Below are positions 1-13,500 of a stretch of DNA of 64,000 nucleotides, in pieces. The stretch's first letter is position 1. The number at the start of each line of letters is the position of its first letter. Origin of the DNA: Balanoglossus misakiensis (taxonomy: Eukaryota; Hemichordata); assembly GCA_040954595.2 (NCBI GenBank), contig CM082596.2:3472001-3536000 (forward strand). Direction: 5' to 3'. A program made the translations under genes and the position numbers. Under the pieces are notes generated by a model. That model saw nothing but the letters and a program-made list of their open reading frames with translations, did not search any database and was not told the origin of the DNA.

Positions 1-141
1 GTGGACAGGTTCAACAAGATCATCATGTTAGCTTCTCTGATTACAAACTACAAATGAACAGTTAATCACCAAACAAGTGAAATTCAGTTATCCTTATATG
101 GTGAGAAACTGTCTTGAGAATGGCATGAGAAAATGTTTTAC

Positions 142-216
142 AGAGTTATTTCGTTTATAGAGGTTCAATAATATGGTGCCTTTCATCAAGAATCCTGTAA
201 AAGACAATTTCACATC
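142..216 (-). CDS. OBSCN: Tentative next kinase exon of the obscurin-like gene
   Basis: Between CTGACCAG and TCT|GTAAAA, 25 codons are open in the required phase 0. They begin DVKLSFTGFLMKG, which could be the strand and DFG region with DFG changed to FTG. The PEN segment expected after the catalytic loop is missing, and both splice sites are weak. It may not be an exon. Confidence 0.35.
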
Positions 217-3200
217 CTGGTCAGATGAAGATGTCAGGGTTAGTCGGATCATGAGAACTAATACATGAAAAGACCACTCTGAGAAATAACGGCCAAAGAT
301 GGCAACTGAGCACTCACCTCAATGTTGAGATGCACAATCTTTTCATGATGGATGTAGTCAACAGCTCTGCAAATCTGTTTGATGTAGAACACACACTGTT
401 CTTCTGTGAAGTCTGTGTCACAGCTCACAATGTAGTCCAGCATCTTCCCGCCACCAACACTGCAACCAAGCAAATGATACAGTTTGAAGTAACTCAATGA
501 TGTTACATGTACATGTAGCTTGGTAGGCAAGATTGTCCCATGTGAAAAACCTCGTTGTTTTTATTGGGAGAGTAAACAGTCATAGTACCTTTGTCATTTC
601 ACCACTAGGAAAACTTTTTACTGCGTCAAAGAAATAAAATTGTGTACTCACTGCTCCATGACAATGACTAGTTCATGGGATGACTCAAAGTTTTCATAGT
701 GACTAACAACAGATATGTGGAGCAGACTCTTCAAGATCTTCAGTTCTCGTTTGGCATCTTCCTTCTTGGCGTCTTTGTAGCTGATGAACTTGGCGACAAA
801 CGCTGATTGGCTGATCTTGTCAGTGCACAGGTGTACTTTGCAGAACTTGCCCCTGTGAATTAAAGAAAGTGTCACATTAAAAGTACATGTATACAGTTGC
901 CTATGCCAATTTACCCTCAGTTACCATGGAAAGTTGAGCTCAAGCCAATCACAGATTTTCAGTGGGATGCCACACACAAAAAAAGAGCCGCATGTTTATT
1001 CAAAGATTCAGACACGCCCTTTTGACCGTATATTGCCATATATAAATAAGAAGTGATTCTTTTCTTTAATTTGCATGTCTCTGAATGCCCACCTTGCTAA
1101 TTGATGCTTGATGTCATAGAAATCATTGACATCCAAAGTGTGCTCTTCGTGACTTTTGTCTTCTTGGGGACTGGTGATGACCTCTGGTGGTGGAACTACA
1201 CAGAGAGAAAACTTTCAGTTACTTATCAGTGGTAAAATTTAGTCTTGTTTGAAGTTGATACAGCTATGTGTCCACCAATTCAATTACTTGGTACAAAAGA
1301 CAGCATTCTCACAAACATTCATCACTTTAATCGCATCTAATAAGAAAAGATGTAGAGTGCAACTCTAACCATCAATACCTGTTAGCTTCATCATTTTCGC
1401 AGAACAAGCCGCTTCACCAATCAAGTTGGCAGCCCTGCACGTGTAGTCGCCGTAGTTGTACGCGTGGACGTCAGTGATGGTCAGGGTGCAGAGTCCATCT
1501 TGGTCCATGTCTTGGATGTACTTTCTGCCTTCCACGATCATATTGCCGTCTTTGAACCAGGTGATGACGGGCTCTGGGGCGGCCGATATCACGCACTTCA
1601 GCTGAACCATGGTTCCTTCTGCAGCACCGGTGTCCTTCAAGGGTTTTATGAACACTGGCGATGCTGCGCAAAAATGAAAGAAAACAACAGGAAAGACACA
1701 GAATTAGAATCAAGTAAGTAACTGATGGTTGATCAAGAAAGATGGTTTTCCAACATACAACCCATTCATGTGTTTCTAATACCTGTGCCTTTGTTTTTAT
1801 ATATTCAAAAGAATTGCGCCCTCATGGGTTAAGCAATGAATTTCTATCGAATTCTTAGGTACATTTGTGTAAACATATGAATGCAATTATGTGTCAATCG
1901 TGTGAACATTTATTCACCCATTTGTTGAGTTACTTTGAGGATTTTTCAAATATTTTCCAGGCCTGCATACATGGAGCCGTTGATATCACAAGACTCCTGG
2001 AAAGCGTAAATCGCGAAGGACACTACATACCTTGTACATGCAGCTGTACTGACCCAGTGACAACCCCAGCCGAGTTCTCAACCACACATTTATACTTCCC
2101 GGCATCTTCCACTTTCACGTTGCGAACAGTCAGAGTGCTTTTGCTGGGAGTGTTGACGATCTCCATTCTGTTTTCCAGCAGAACGTTCTCCTGGATGAAC
2201 CACTCCACTTCCGGTTTCGGAATGCCGATGAACTTGCAAGAGAAGCTGGCTCTCTGTCCAGCCATGACTGTACATGACTTGGGTTTCTCGATGAATTTCG
2301 GGGATTCAACCTTGGGTGGCTCTGATAGCATAAAAATTACATGAAAAGAAATGTATGACTGTGAATATGTGAAGTGATCATGGTTGATACCCAGTGGCTA
2401 ATTTCACGTTATAAATGGCAAATGAGGATATTTGCTAATGGACATATACATGTATGTGTATATAAGACTGAAAGATTATCATATTTAACCAAATCATAAC
2501 AAAATGTATCATGAACACTAGTTAAATGACAATGATCATTTGTTGTTGTGCCAGAACACGTCACATTCAATCACATTCCAAGACTTTTGAAATGAAGTTG
2601 CCACAGCCAATAAAATGATTAAGTTGTCACAACACTTTTGATCATCAGACATACTGTATCTAATATGGAACAGGACTGTGATACAACACACTCAAATTCA
2701 CTCACCTGCAACTGGTTTGGGTTCTATTTTCCTCAGGAAGTGGTCTGCGACATAACCCTGTTGGCCAGTTGGGAAGTTATCAGTGGGTGAGGTCTGGATC
2801 TTGTACATGCTGTGACTTCCCCTGGAAATTACTTTGACAGTCTGGCCTTTGATCAGCAACATCTCGTCGCCACCCTCGGCCATCACGTCTGCTTTCAGGG
2901 TGTACATCTCACCAACTGTGATGATGGGGGTCTGTGGAGTGACCACAAATGTCATCAGGAATTCAGATTGAACCTTTTCTATGTAAAATTTGCTTTAAAT
3001 CCCATTGATTAGCAAGATGAAGAAGTCAGCATGTTTCATTTTATTCTGGAGTACCATCATTAATAAGGAGATGAAGTTGTCAGATGAGTCTCTGAATAAG
3101 ATCAAGTCAAGACTTTTCTCTTCATTAATCATCCACACATGGAAAATATCAATGTTCTGCTCACCTGCAATATGTCCGGTGATGGAAAACCAGGAATCAT

Positions 3201-6200
3201 TAAGGTTGTGGGTCTTTTAGGTCCGACTGACGGACTTCTCGCCTGAGGGCTTTGTGGTGTCAAGGTTGGTGTTGTGGCCCCACTGGAAAAACTCTCACTT
3301 TTGCCGAGGCCAGCTGCGAACTTCCTGAGTGGTACTGGGCTTGGTTTTCCAGGGAAGCTTGCTTCTGAACCAGAACTGACACTGTCTGTTGACTTCCCTG
3401 AAGAAAAATAAAATTGATGCACTCATAAGACCACAGAGTAAAACTTAACAATAACTTACCACTACTCAACTGGCAGTGATAACTAGACTTAAATTCACAC
3501 ACATTGCTAGTTTTGGTTTGTTTCGTGCAGTGATCAAACCAAATCATACATGTATCTTACCATATTTCTTCTCAGCAATGGCCTTGATATCCAACAATTC
3601 TTGTTGTGTTTTCCTCAGGATGTCCCTGATCTCCTTCACCCAAGCCTGTTTTACATAAATTGTCTTGGCCTGTAAAATACACAGGAAAAACATTGTGAAA
3701 TGCACTTACAATTCTAGCACCAAAAAGGTAGCTTTGATGTAAAATCATACAACTGTCACTTAGTTTTGTTCTCTGAGCTGCACTTACCTGGAGAGTTTGC
3801 AGCGATGAAGAAGTTGCTTTTCCATACCAAAGTTCAAATCTTCTGTCATCTCCAACATCTTCTGTCATGCCAATACCAGGTATCTGCATCAAACACACAC
3901 AATAAAGAATGAGTGAGTGAGTGAGTGAGTGAGTGAGTGAGTGAGTGAGTGAGTGAGTGAGTGAGTGAGTGAGTGAGTGAGTGAGTGAGTGAATGAATGA
4001 ATGAATGAATGACCCATTTTATTTCGTACTTACAATCATGTGCGACTTGTAGATATAACCTGGAGACTCAAGCTTAGCCTCTCTCTTGATTTTGGTAAAC
4101 ATGACAAGATCCTGAAACAGGAAGATCTGCCTGTCTTTGCCTTTACCCCTGGGTTTACCATCCCATACTACCATTTGGTCCTTTCTGAATAATCTGCCAA
4201 GGTCCTCAAGATTTCCCTGTAATCAAACAATATTAAGTTATACTTTTGTACTAGATTTGACCGAAGCCTAATTGACACTTGTGTATTAAATTTTGTCCAT
4301 TGGCCGATAACGGACATGGGTTGACAAGTGGCAACTTACTTGGTAACCTTCAATCAAACTGATGTGCATCAGATCATTGGCTCTCTTGGGTACTTGCATC
4401 ATCAGGTTTAAAGCAAGCTGAAATGTAAAAACAGTTGCCATGATCAGCTGTTAGGCAGCTTCCAAGGTGGAAAACTTAGCACTTTGTTGTTTGATGCAGC
4501 GGTTACCTTTAAACGTAGATAATATTCATAAGAAAATGCAATTTCATGATTGACTTACTTCTATATCAGCAGAGTCTTGCTTGGCTCTCTTGGTGTATTT
4601 GACAATCTCTTTCAAGAGCAGTTGATACTTGGTGACTCTCTGCACAGGTTTGATCAGGTAGTCCGACAGACTCAGTTGTTTGTCACCACCCAGGGCTTTC
4701 CCAAAATCCTGCAAAGCAAACACAAATTGATTTTACAAAGTGGCTCTACCACTCAACATGTGAATAATATCTTTACCAAAGGAAAGCACTAAAGGGAAGC
4801 TTAGACAACATGGTGTGATTATCAAAGCGCTTACCTCAAAGAAGCTTTTTGCTTGTGGCATGGACAGAAAATATTCCGACCGTTGCTTGTTCTTGCAGTA
4901 TTGCACGTGCATCTCAAATTTTGGTTGCTGAAAAGAAGAGAAATATGAAATATCCACATAAAAACTAAAAGGAAACTGTAGTTTTAAAAAGTACCCTTCA
5001 ATTTTGGACAAACAGGTGGACATGACACAGCGGAGTCATACTTACCCACTTGATAAATGTACGACCAACACTGGCAGAGTCATTGTTACATTTCTCAAGT
5101 TCATTAACAAAAATCCTAAACAAAAAAGAAGAAAATGTTTGTGAAAGGAATCAAATTTGGCAATGTTTTCTACGTTCATTCAGAAGAATTTCATTATGTT
5201 CACACACCATAGGATTAATGCTTAATGTAGAAGTCTGCACTGTTTGTGTTACTTACTCGCTGTGAAATTCATAAATCTGTTCCAAATTCATGAACATGAC
5301 ATCTTTTTTCCCTTGTAAACTTGCAGGAATGTTTGGACTGTCCATGGCTTTCAGGTGGTTGTCAATAGCAAACTTGATATCCTTCACAAACTGACGTTCA
5401 GTTTCCAACAGCTCTTCCAATGCAAATCTGGTGAAATAAAAATGCATGGATGGGTGGTGAATATATGCTACAGGAAATTATTAAGATGAAGAAGTCAATG
5501 AAACTGTTTCCTTCACCATCAAAACATACACCGAGTCAACATTGCACTACTGAAATCGTTAAAAGACTTACTGCCTTTTCTTGATTGCTTCCAGTTCCTT
5601 GCTATCAACCCTCTCCATGCGGCTAAACTCTGCTTCGACTTCAGACTCCGAGAGTTCTCTTGACCTGGGTCGTTCCTTCCTCTCATACTGTGTACGGGTC
5701 TTCTTCTCCAGGTAGCTCGCTCTGACCCAGCCTTGTTTGGGTTGATGGGTCTTGGTGGGTTTGGTTCTCACCAGCCATTTGATGGCACTGTTGGAGTCAA
5801 GGACGTCCACGTATTGGCCATCCACCAAAGGGATGTCCTCCTTGTCATCAGGGTCCGGAATGTAGTCCGTTACAGCCATGTAAATCTCAAAAGACTGATG
5901 GACGGAAAAACAGACACAAATTAGTACATGCACCCAAAGTTGAGAGTTAGATTAATGTACGTGTGAGATCCAGATTTGAATGAAGTAAAATACGTCAAAA
6001 CTAATTATTATTAAGCAAGAAGTAACCTACTTCAGTTGTACTTTTGCTATCTTCTGCCTCAGACGAGTCAGATCCCCCAGAATCTCTATAGAAACTGGAT
6101 ACAAGGAATGGAGCTTTGGGTTTCACTGCACCTTCTGTGGTAACAGCGGCTTGACTTTCATCTCCAACTGAAACAAACACAAACAGATACAATTTTTCAC

Positions 6201-9200
6201 CATTTCACGAGGCATTTTCTGAAGCGCAAGGTACACATGGTGGAAATGTTGAAGAGAATGATGAAGAAAGACTATCTTTCTTACCATCTGCAAGTTTCTC
6301 TTGTAAAGCTACTGCAGCACTTCTGTCTAGACTAGACTGTCTTTGCAGTAATGCTGCTGGAATGTAACCAATCTGCAACAAAAGACAAGTGGAAAATTGT
6401 CCTTGTATAGTGTACAAATAAACACCACAAAAATCATACTTTACGAAATGCAGAATTAAGTCTGGTGCTTACATAAAAAATGTCTGTCCGTCACTTACCC
6501 TTTCTGGTTGATCTTTATGCCTCACTAGCCATCTTTCTGGCTGGGCACTACTTAAAACATCAACTTGGTCCCCTACTTTCAAACGCAATTGAGTACTTTC
6601 ATCAAGAAAATCACTGGTGACTTTGTAAAATTGGAAAATTTCCTGTAAATAAAGAGACAGGTTAAATTAATATTCAATTAACATATCATTCCTTTGGCTG
6701 TATTTTTCTACTCTCTACAGCATGCTGAACTGTCAAATATTCTGCGTTCAATGTGTATAACAACATTTGTTAATTTTTGGAAAATTCAAGTGATTCAACA
6801 TGAATTCTCTGGTTGACTAACCTCTCCGATGCCCAGTGATTGTTTTTGTCTTTGTTTCTCTTTATCTTCATCACTACCCCTGGCATCACTGGCACTGGTG
6901 GAATGTTCTGAATCAGTGGCACTGCTACTCACACCTGCAGAAATCAATTCACACATATTATTATACACCTGTAACTAATATTTACATATACAATAATTTT
7001 CCATGTTTCATGTAAAGCGCATAAAGTCCAAGATGTTCAAATGAGTGTATACTGAATGATTGGGTATAATCAAAGTGTGAAAATTGGATAAGGATGATAT
7101 TACATGCTGTTGCTAGTATCAAGATAGATTAGGCATTTGGTAATAGCACCTACCTGTCAGCTATTACAATTGTAGGCATGTTTGGAAAAAGACAAGTGAT
7201 GTTAGTAACCCAATTCACTTGTAGCTGAAATTATTTGTTGGGTTTCAGTGTTAGTCATATTGTATTTTAATGAAGTTAACATTAGTTTATAGCTTGACAA
7301 AGAAGTTGTGATATGATGATGCAGACATGGAGTTACAAAAGTAGTTCGTACAATCACAGATTTGTATAGCAATCTTCACTGCATTAACTCTTGAAATCAA
7401 ACTCACCTTCCAGGCGTAAGAAAGCTGAGCATGCTACCTGGCCACGTGAATTGGCAATCATACAGGTATATCTGCCTTCATCATCTGAGTGGACATCGTT
7501 GATAACCAAGCAATTGTTTCCTGTTGTTCTATCGACTTCAATGGTATGATGGTCATCAGGTTCAACTTCTTCACCATTCTTGTACCACGTGATCATCATA
7601 TCTTGTGTTCCCTGCACCACAGTGGCCAGCTTTGCCCTGCTGCCTCTGGTCACTTCCAAGCTGTCTATGGTCTTGATAAACCTGGGGGCTTGCTCAGGCA
7701 GGGTGACTGGCTTGATTTCTGGCAGTGCATACTCTTTTGGCAACTGCAATCTGCAAATTGTATTTTCAAACAATAGTCAATGATAAAGTTATATGCAAGT
7801 TTTTCACGCACTTACTGACAAGTATATAGTTGATGTAAGTACTGTATAGTTTCACATTTTCAATATTAGTAAAATGAAAATGTGAGAATGATAAAAGCAT
7901 GGCTTGTCTGCGTTTCATAAATCTGAATAAATCTCATTGCATTTTCCTTTTCATTACATAAACCATGGAAAAACAAGATTACAAAGTGATTCATGCAAAA
8001 GAAAAACATTTTATGTTGCTTACAGAGAAGGTGCACTGGTTTTTACAAAGGGTTTCCTTTCCAGATCAGATAACTTGATAGGAACGGGAGCAAATACTTG
8101 TATTTCTTCAACACGCTCTTCCTTCACTGCCGGATACACTTCCAGGAGCGCAACTGAAGCTCTTGGCGGGAATGGAGGAGGTGGAAGGATCTCCCTCGCA
8201 ACCGGCATGACAGTTCTGGATTTGGTGGATCCCTCGCTGTCCTGCTCCTCGCTGTCTTCCGTGATGGTTGACAGGGGTTCATGTGGAGGTCCAAGCTCCG
8301 TCTCTGATTGGCTGATATCCTCACTTTCACTTGCGGTTGATTCTGGGTCTGCAATCAAAAACAGCAACACACAATTCATTAATTATTAAATGCCTGCAGC
8401 CATACCATAGGCATCAAGTGACAGCCTATTGCCATTCTTGTGTACGGGAAGTTTTCAGATAAAGATTCAACCTTACCATCCACATAAAGCATAGTAGAAC
8501 AGTAGACAGCCCCACTGGCATTGGTGGCAGCACATGTGTATTCACCAGCATCTCTGTAATCAGTCTTGGGTATCAACAGAGTTCGAGTATTGCCAATCAC
8601 ATGTAATTGATAATGACTGTCAATTCGTAATGGATTCCTCCCTTTGAACCATACCAAAGAAGGACTTGGTGATCCTAGAAAAGGAGATTTAAAAGGAGCA
8701 ATGTCTGAGTGATGCAGTGTCTTGTACATGCTATGTTTGTTTGTTTGTTTGTTTTTTTACAGGGAAAACATGTCTATGAAGGGAACATAATAAAGTACAT
8801 GTATGTTAGAAGAAAAACTGCCAGATGACACTTTTCTTTGACAGTGCCCATGATTGTCACATGTTGCCTCCAATCATTAATAAACTTTAAAATGTTGGTA
8901 ATAGTGGTATCTATCCGCACAAGTGAAAAGCACATGTACACGTACAATGATTCACAGCACACATAAACAATCTTCACCCACCTTTGACAGTGCAACTAAT
9001 CCGAGCTGTTTTACCCAAAAGAACTCTGCTTTGTTTCTTTGGCTTGTCAATAAACTCGGGTGGTATCTGTTCAGGAATTTCCCGGAGTTTCCAGCTAATT
9101 TAATAGGTGGTTGAAAGAGAAAAATAAAACATCACTACTACTATTTTTTCAGCCACGTGCCCTTTGTGATTACTCAGACACAGTATGACAGATGACATTT

Positions 9201-10502
9201 CCGTAGCTTATTTTAAGCTCCTCATCACTCTTCCACGGACTGGATCCCAGTTTATTACTAGACGAACTAAACATTTGAATGCACCAAAGGCGCTTGTCTC
9301 GCAAATTAGCCCAGGAAATTCGAAATCTCCAACGCTCTTTGCCAACTTTCATAACTTCTCGAAGTTATCAATGTACCGGCCGGTATATGAACAGAGGATA
9401 TGCCTTTTTAAACATGGCCACCAAACGTGTGCTGCATTATGTGGCCACCCCCTTGTATGCCCCTCCACAATTCGATAAAATGAACAGAATAGAAGTTTAA
9501 CTTCATTCTAAAACTTAACCACTCAAAGTAATTTTATATTTTACTATTTTGTTAGCCAACGACAGTTTCTAAATATATCAATGCGCGAGGTTAGCAGCTT
9601 CGACGTGTTGCTAATACGGAGGGAGGATGTATATTTAAAAGACAAGCCATTTATTTCAATTGATTTCTCCTTGTCCGCGATTTATCGGACCCTATTAAAG
9701 CAAAGTTATGTTTATTTTGTCGCTAAATATCTTTATTTCTCAGATCATGGAGTAAGACTTTTCATATTTAATGGAAAGTGAGTTTCGTAATATGTTTTTT
9801 TCATATATCTTATTTCCCATGACGCCCCACTACATCGGCCTCGCTTTAAACTTTTTGGCGATGTTCATTTGTTTACATGTTTACGTGGGCAAACTTTTTT
9901 GTGAAATGACGCGGCCCTGCCCTGTTTCGGTGAAATATTGAATGTAAGAAGGCACTTTGTCTTCACACGTTGCTTAATTTACAACCAGGCTACACATTAT
10001 AACAGGTAGGATACATATAATGTTCCGTTATAGGCACAGACAACGCTATTTTCGAAATTCCCCAATCTCCGTACATGTTTGTGAAAGTGAGCAGACGACA
10101 TACATTTCTATTTTGTGGAAATGGTGACGTTTCGGCTACGTAAGATGTATTGTATAGCATATAAGAGAATACTGTTGTCTCACACGTTGGTAATTTACTA
10201 CCAGACTACAAATTCTAACAGGCTGGAATTATCATGTTCCATTATATCCACAGACGACACGTCTAAATGCTTAACGCCGTGCATGTTTTCGAGCAGACGA
10301 CGCGATACATTTCTTTTGTGTGGAAATCGACATTTTGCTATGGAACACGTGGAAGATGGAGTGTTGTACAAAAGAAGAAGAGCACCGTGCCCTCACATGA
10401 TTTTGGTAATTTACGACAAGACTGCAATAGGTAGGATATATACACCTTCCCGTTTTGTGGAAAAAGTAACATTTTGTGATATGTAAATACGCAGCTGTAC
10501 CG

Positions 10503-10533
<31 letters not shown>

Positions 10534-13500
10534 GCTGATTAGCGCCCCCCCCCCCAACGGTACAGCTGCGTATCACAGCTACATTTTGTGACATGTAAAT
10601 AATTTAAACTTTTGCATTATTTCAAAAATTAGTGTATACATATACATGTACAGCAATAGCTGTGGTACGTAGCTGTACTGTGGGTGGGGTGGGGGGGGGG
10701 GGCTGATAAGCGCCCCCCCCCCCCTACCCAACGGTACAGCTGCATACCACAGCTAATATACAGCAAGGAATTGGAAGTTTTTGTCTGATGCAAATAGTAC
10801 CATAGTACCTATGTAATTGTTACCTTATCACATTTGCCAAAGAAAGTTCAACAGATAAGGGGTACTTTACCTGGTTTCATCTGAGGCACTTTCCTTTGGT
10901 TCTTCTATAAACTCTGTGGAGAAAAAATATTATTCTTAGTTTTCTTCAGGTTTGGCACATTTGTCACAATTTTCATTTGTACTAAACTTATTGGCAGCCA
11001 GTACAATTGTTCTTTGCTGAAATGGAGAAACTGTACATTTTGTAAAAAATATATAAGGACCTATATGATGTACTTCAACTAACCTTTGACGTCCAGATGG
11101 CATGAACATGATGATCTTCCCATGCTATTTGTAGCCACACATGAGTATTCCCCACTGCTACTTTTACCAACTGATACAACGATTAGCAGACAAACTCCTT
11201 CATCTGTAGTTTCCATGATGTGGTTGTCTCCTTCGTGAATGCTAATGCCGTTATGGAACCAGATAATTTCCGGCTCTGGGACACCACTGACTTGACAGTC
11301 AAAGCGGGCTGAGTTGTTCGGGGCAACCTTTACATCTTTGAGTGGCGCCATGAACATTGGTGCGGTGAAACTGCTTCGTCTTTCACATACAGGAGCTGAA
11401 AAATGAGCGATTTTTAAATCAAACTCATTCTAAATCCACCTGATCATTTTTCATCTGGTATCAGAGATTAAATTTTGGAATGAACGACAAATTTTGAAAT
11501 CATGATCGAGGTCTCAGAATCTCAGAAGTGATTGAATCACAGTTACAAAATTACTGTTATGTCATTGTCCTTGTTATGGTCGAAATGGACTAAAGTGTCA
11601 GAAAAGTTATTGATGACATGTCTTATATGTGAGTTCTAATGTAAAAAGTGTAAAACAAATAGGATCAACATACTTTTGACCATCAGATCACCAACAGAGT
11701 AGACTTGACCTTCAGCATTGCTTGCAGTGATGGTGTATTCTCCTGTGTCATCATCATGGCAGTTTGAGATTTCAAGTGAATATAAACTGTTTTCATCATA
11801 TATTCTATAACGACCTTCATTTTTCAACTGCCTACCACCAAAGAACCATGTAACTGAAGGCTTTGGAATGCCTGGAAATAGATTATGAGAAGGTAGAAAT
11901 AGTAATTCTTGGACATGGTTTTATAAATCCAAGGGTTTTGTTCATTTGCTCATTAACACACAGGTCATTAAATTAGACTCTCACAGCCCTAATTTTCAAC
12001 AAGATAAACTTCTCTGGTTAGATAAGATGTGCGCCCTCAACACTTCAGCTGAGCCAAGTTTGACTTACCACTGACACCACACATTAGTCTTGCTGTTTCA
12101 CCTCTTTCAACATCCAGATTTTGCAGTTTCATAGTCAGTTCAGGTGCAGTGACTTCTTCAACATCAATCTGCACCACAGGCATTGGCATCCCTGGTCCTC
12201 TCTTTTGAATTTCATCAATAGGTGAATCTCGACTGAACACAAAGAGAGATTATGAAAGTAAATTCCAAACACTTCTATTCTAGATGGACTGTTTTGCAAC
12301 CACTAATCAATTAATTAATAGAAACGAATTTCATTTTTGGTCATGTCTGCTTATTCTGGCAATAACAGGAATGAGACTAGGCATCATAATTAATGGCTAG
12401 TAGGCTTTGCTGTAAATCTACAATTTAATAAATTGTACATGTACTTACCTTGAGGGTGACTCTTCAGCAGATGGAGCTGTCTCATATTCAGACGATACAG
12501 ACCCTACAGGCAGCAATTAGATCAGTAATAAAAGTTAATCTCCTTGCATTAGGGTTTATTAACATGCAAATCACAGTTTCTTAATAGCTGAACTGGTATA
12601 GTTCCAGGTATTATAATGCAAAATTGGGTATTTTTTACCTTCAACAACAAGCTCCGCTGATGTTTTGGCTGTTCCAACTTTATTTGAAGCTTGGCATGAA
12701 TAAATGCCCTCATCTTCTTGAGTTGCAGCATTTACTGTCAAAAAGCACTTGTGGTCATCTCTCAAAAATTGGAGCCGCTCACTCTCTCTGATTTCTTCTT
12801 CATTCTTCAGCCAGTGTATCTCAGGCGTTGGTATTCCTTGGACATGACATTCAAATCGAATAGTATTTCCATTTGATACTTCATGGTCTGACAGCAGTTT
12901 GGTAAATTCAGGTGCTGTGGAAAGATTTCACCATGTTATATCGCAGAGTAGGAAAGGAGTTCTGAGTGTGAAATTTTCACAAGAAATGCCAAAAGAGAAA
13001 CTTTATCAAATGATATAAAGGAAATATGTCACCATGGTTGTTTTTGAGATGTAGCTATTCAGATATTTCTGGCAATATTATAAATTTTGAGTAGCCATTT
13101 AAGTCACCAGTGATGCATGAAATGACGAAATGATATTTAAAATGAAATCCAAATATTCACATACCCTTTACACTTTTTCTCACGTTGTATCCACGGAATG
13201 CAGATTGAATTTTCACGACAGCTTGTATCATTTCTTGATTGTGAAGATCAAACTCAAATTCAGGCTGTTCTTCGGGTAGGACTTCCTTTTTCACTTCACT
13301 GGAAACTGCAGGTTCAGCTTTCAGTTCAACTGGCAACTGCTCAACAGATTTTTCAGTCTCTTCCTTTCTCTCTTTTCCTTCATAGACAATAACTCTTGGC
13401 AATGGCGATGCCAGTTCTAACTCTCCCTCCTCCTCCTCTATGTTGTCAACTTGTTCGATGTTAAGGGGCGCGTCAATCCACATCATTTCAATGGGAATCA

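Noticed and set aside
3908-4012. CRISPR-like array
   Set aside because: It is a simple GAGT/GAAT microsatellite in a eukaryotic intron; no spacers.
10115-10486. 123-codon plus-strand frame in the CpG-rich intron
   Set aside because: It runs through the degenerate 215-base tandem repeat and shows no conserved protein features.
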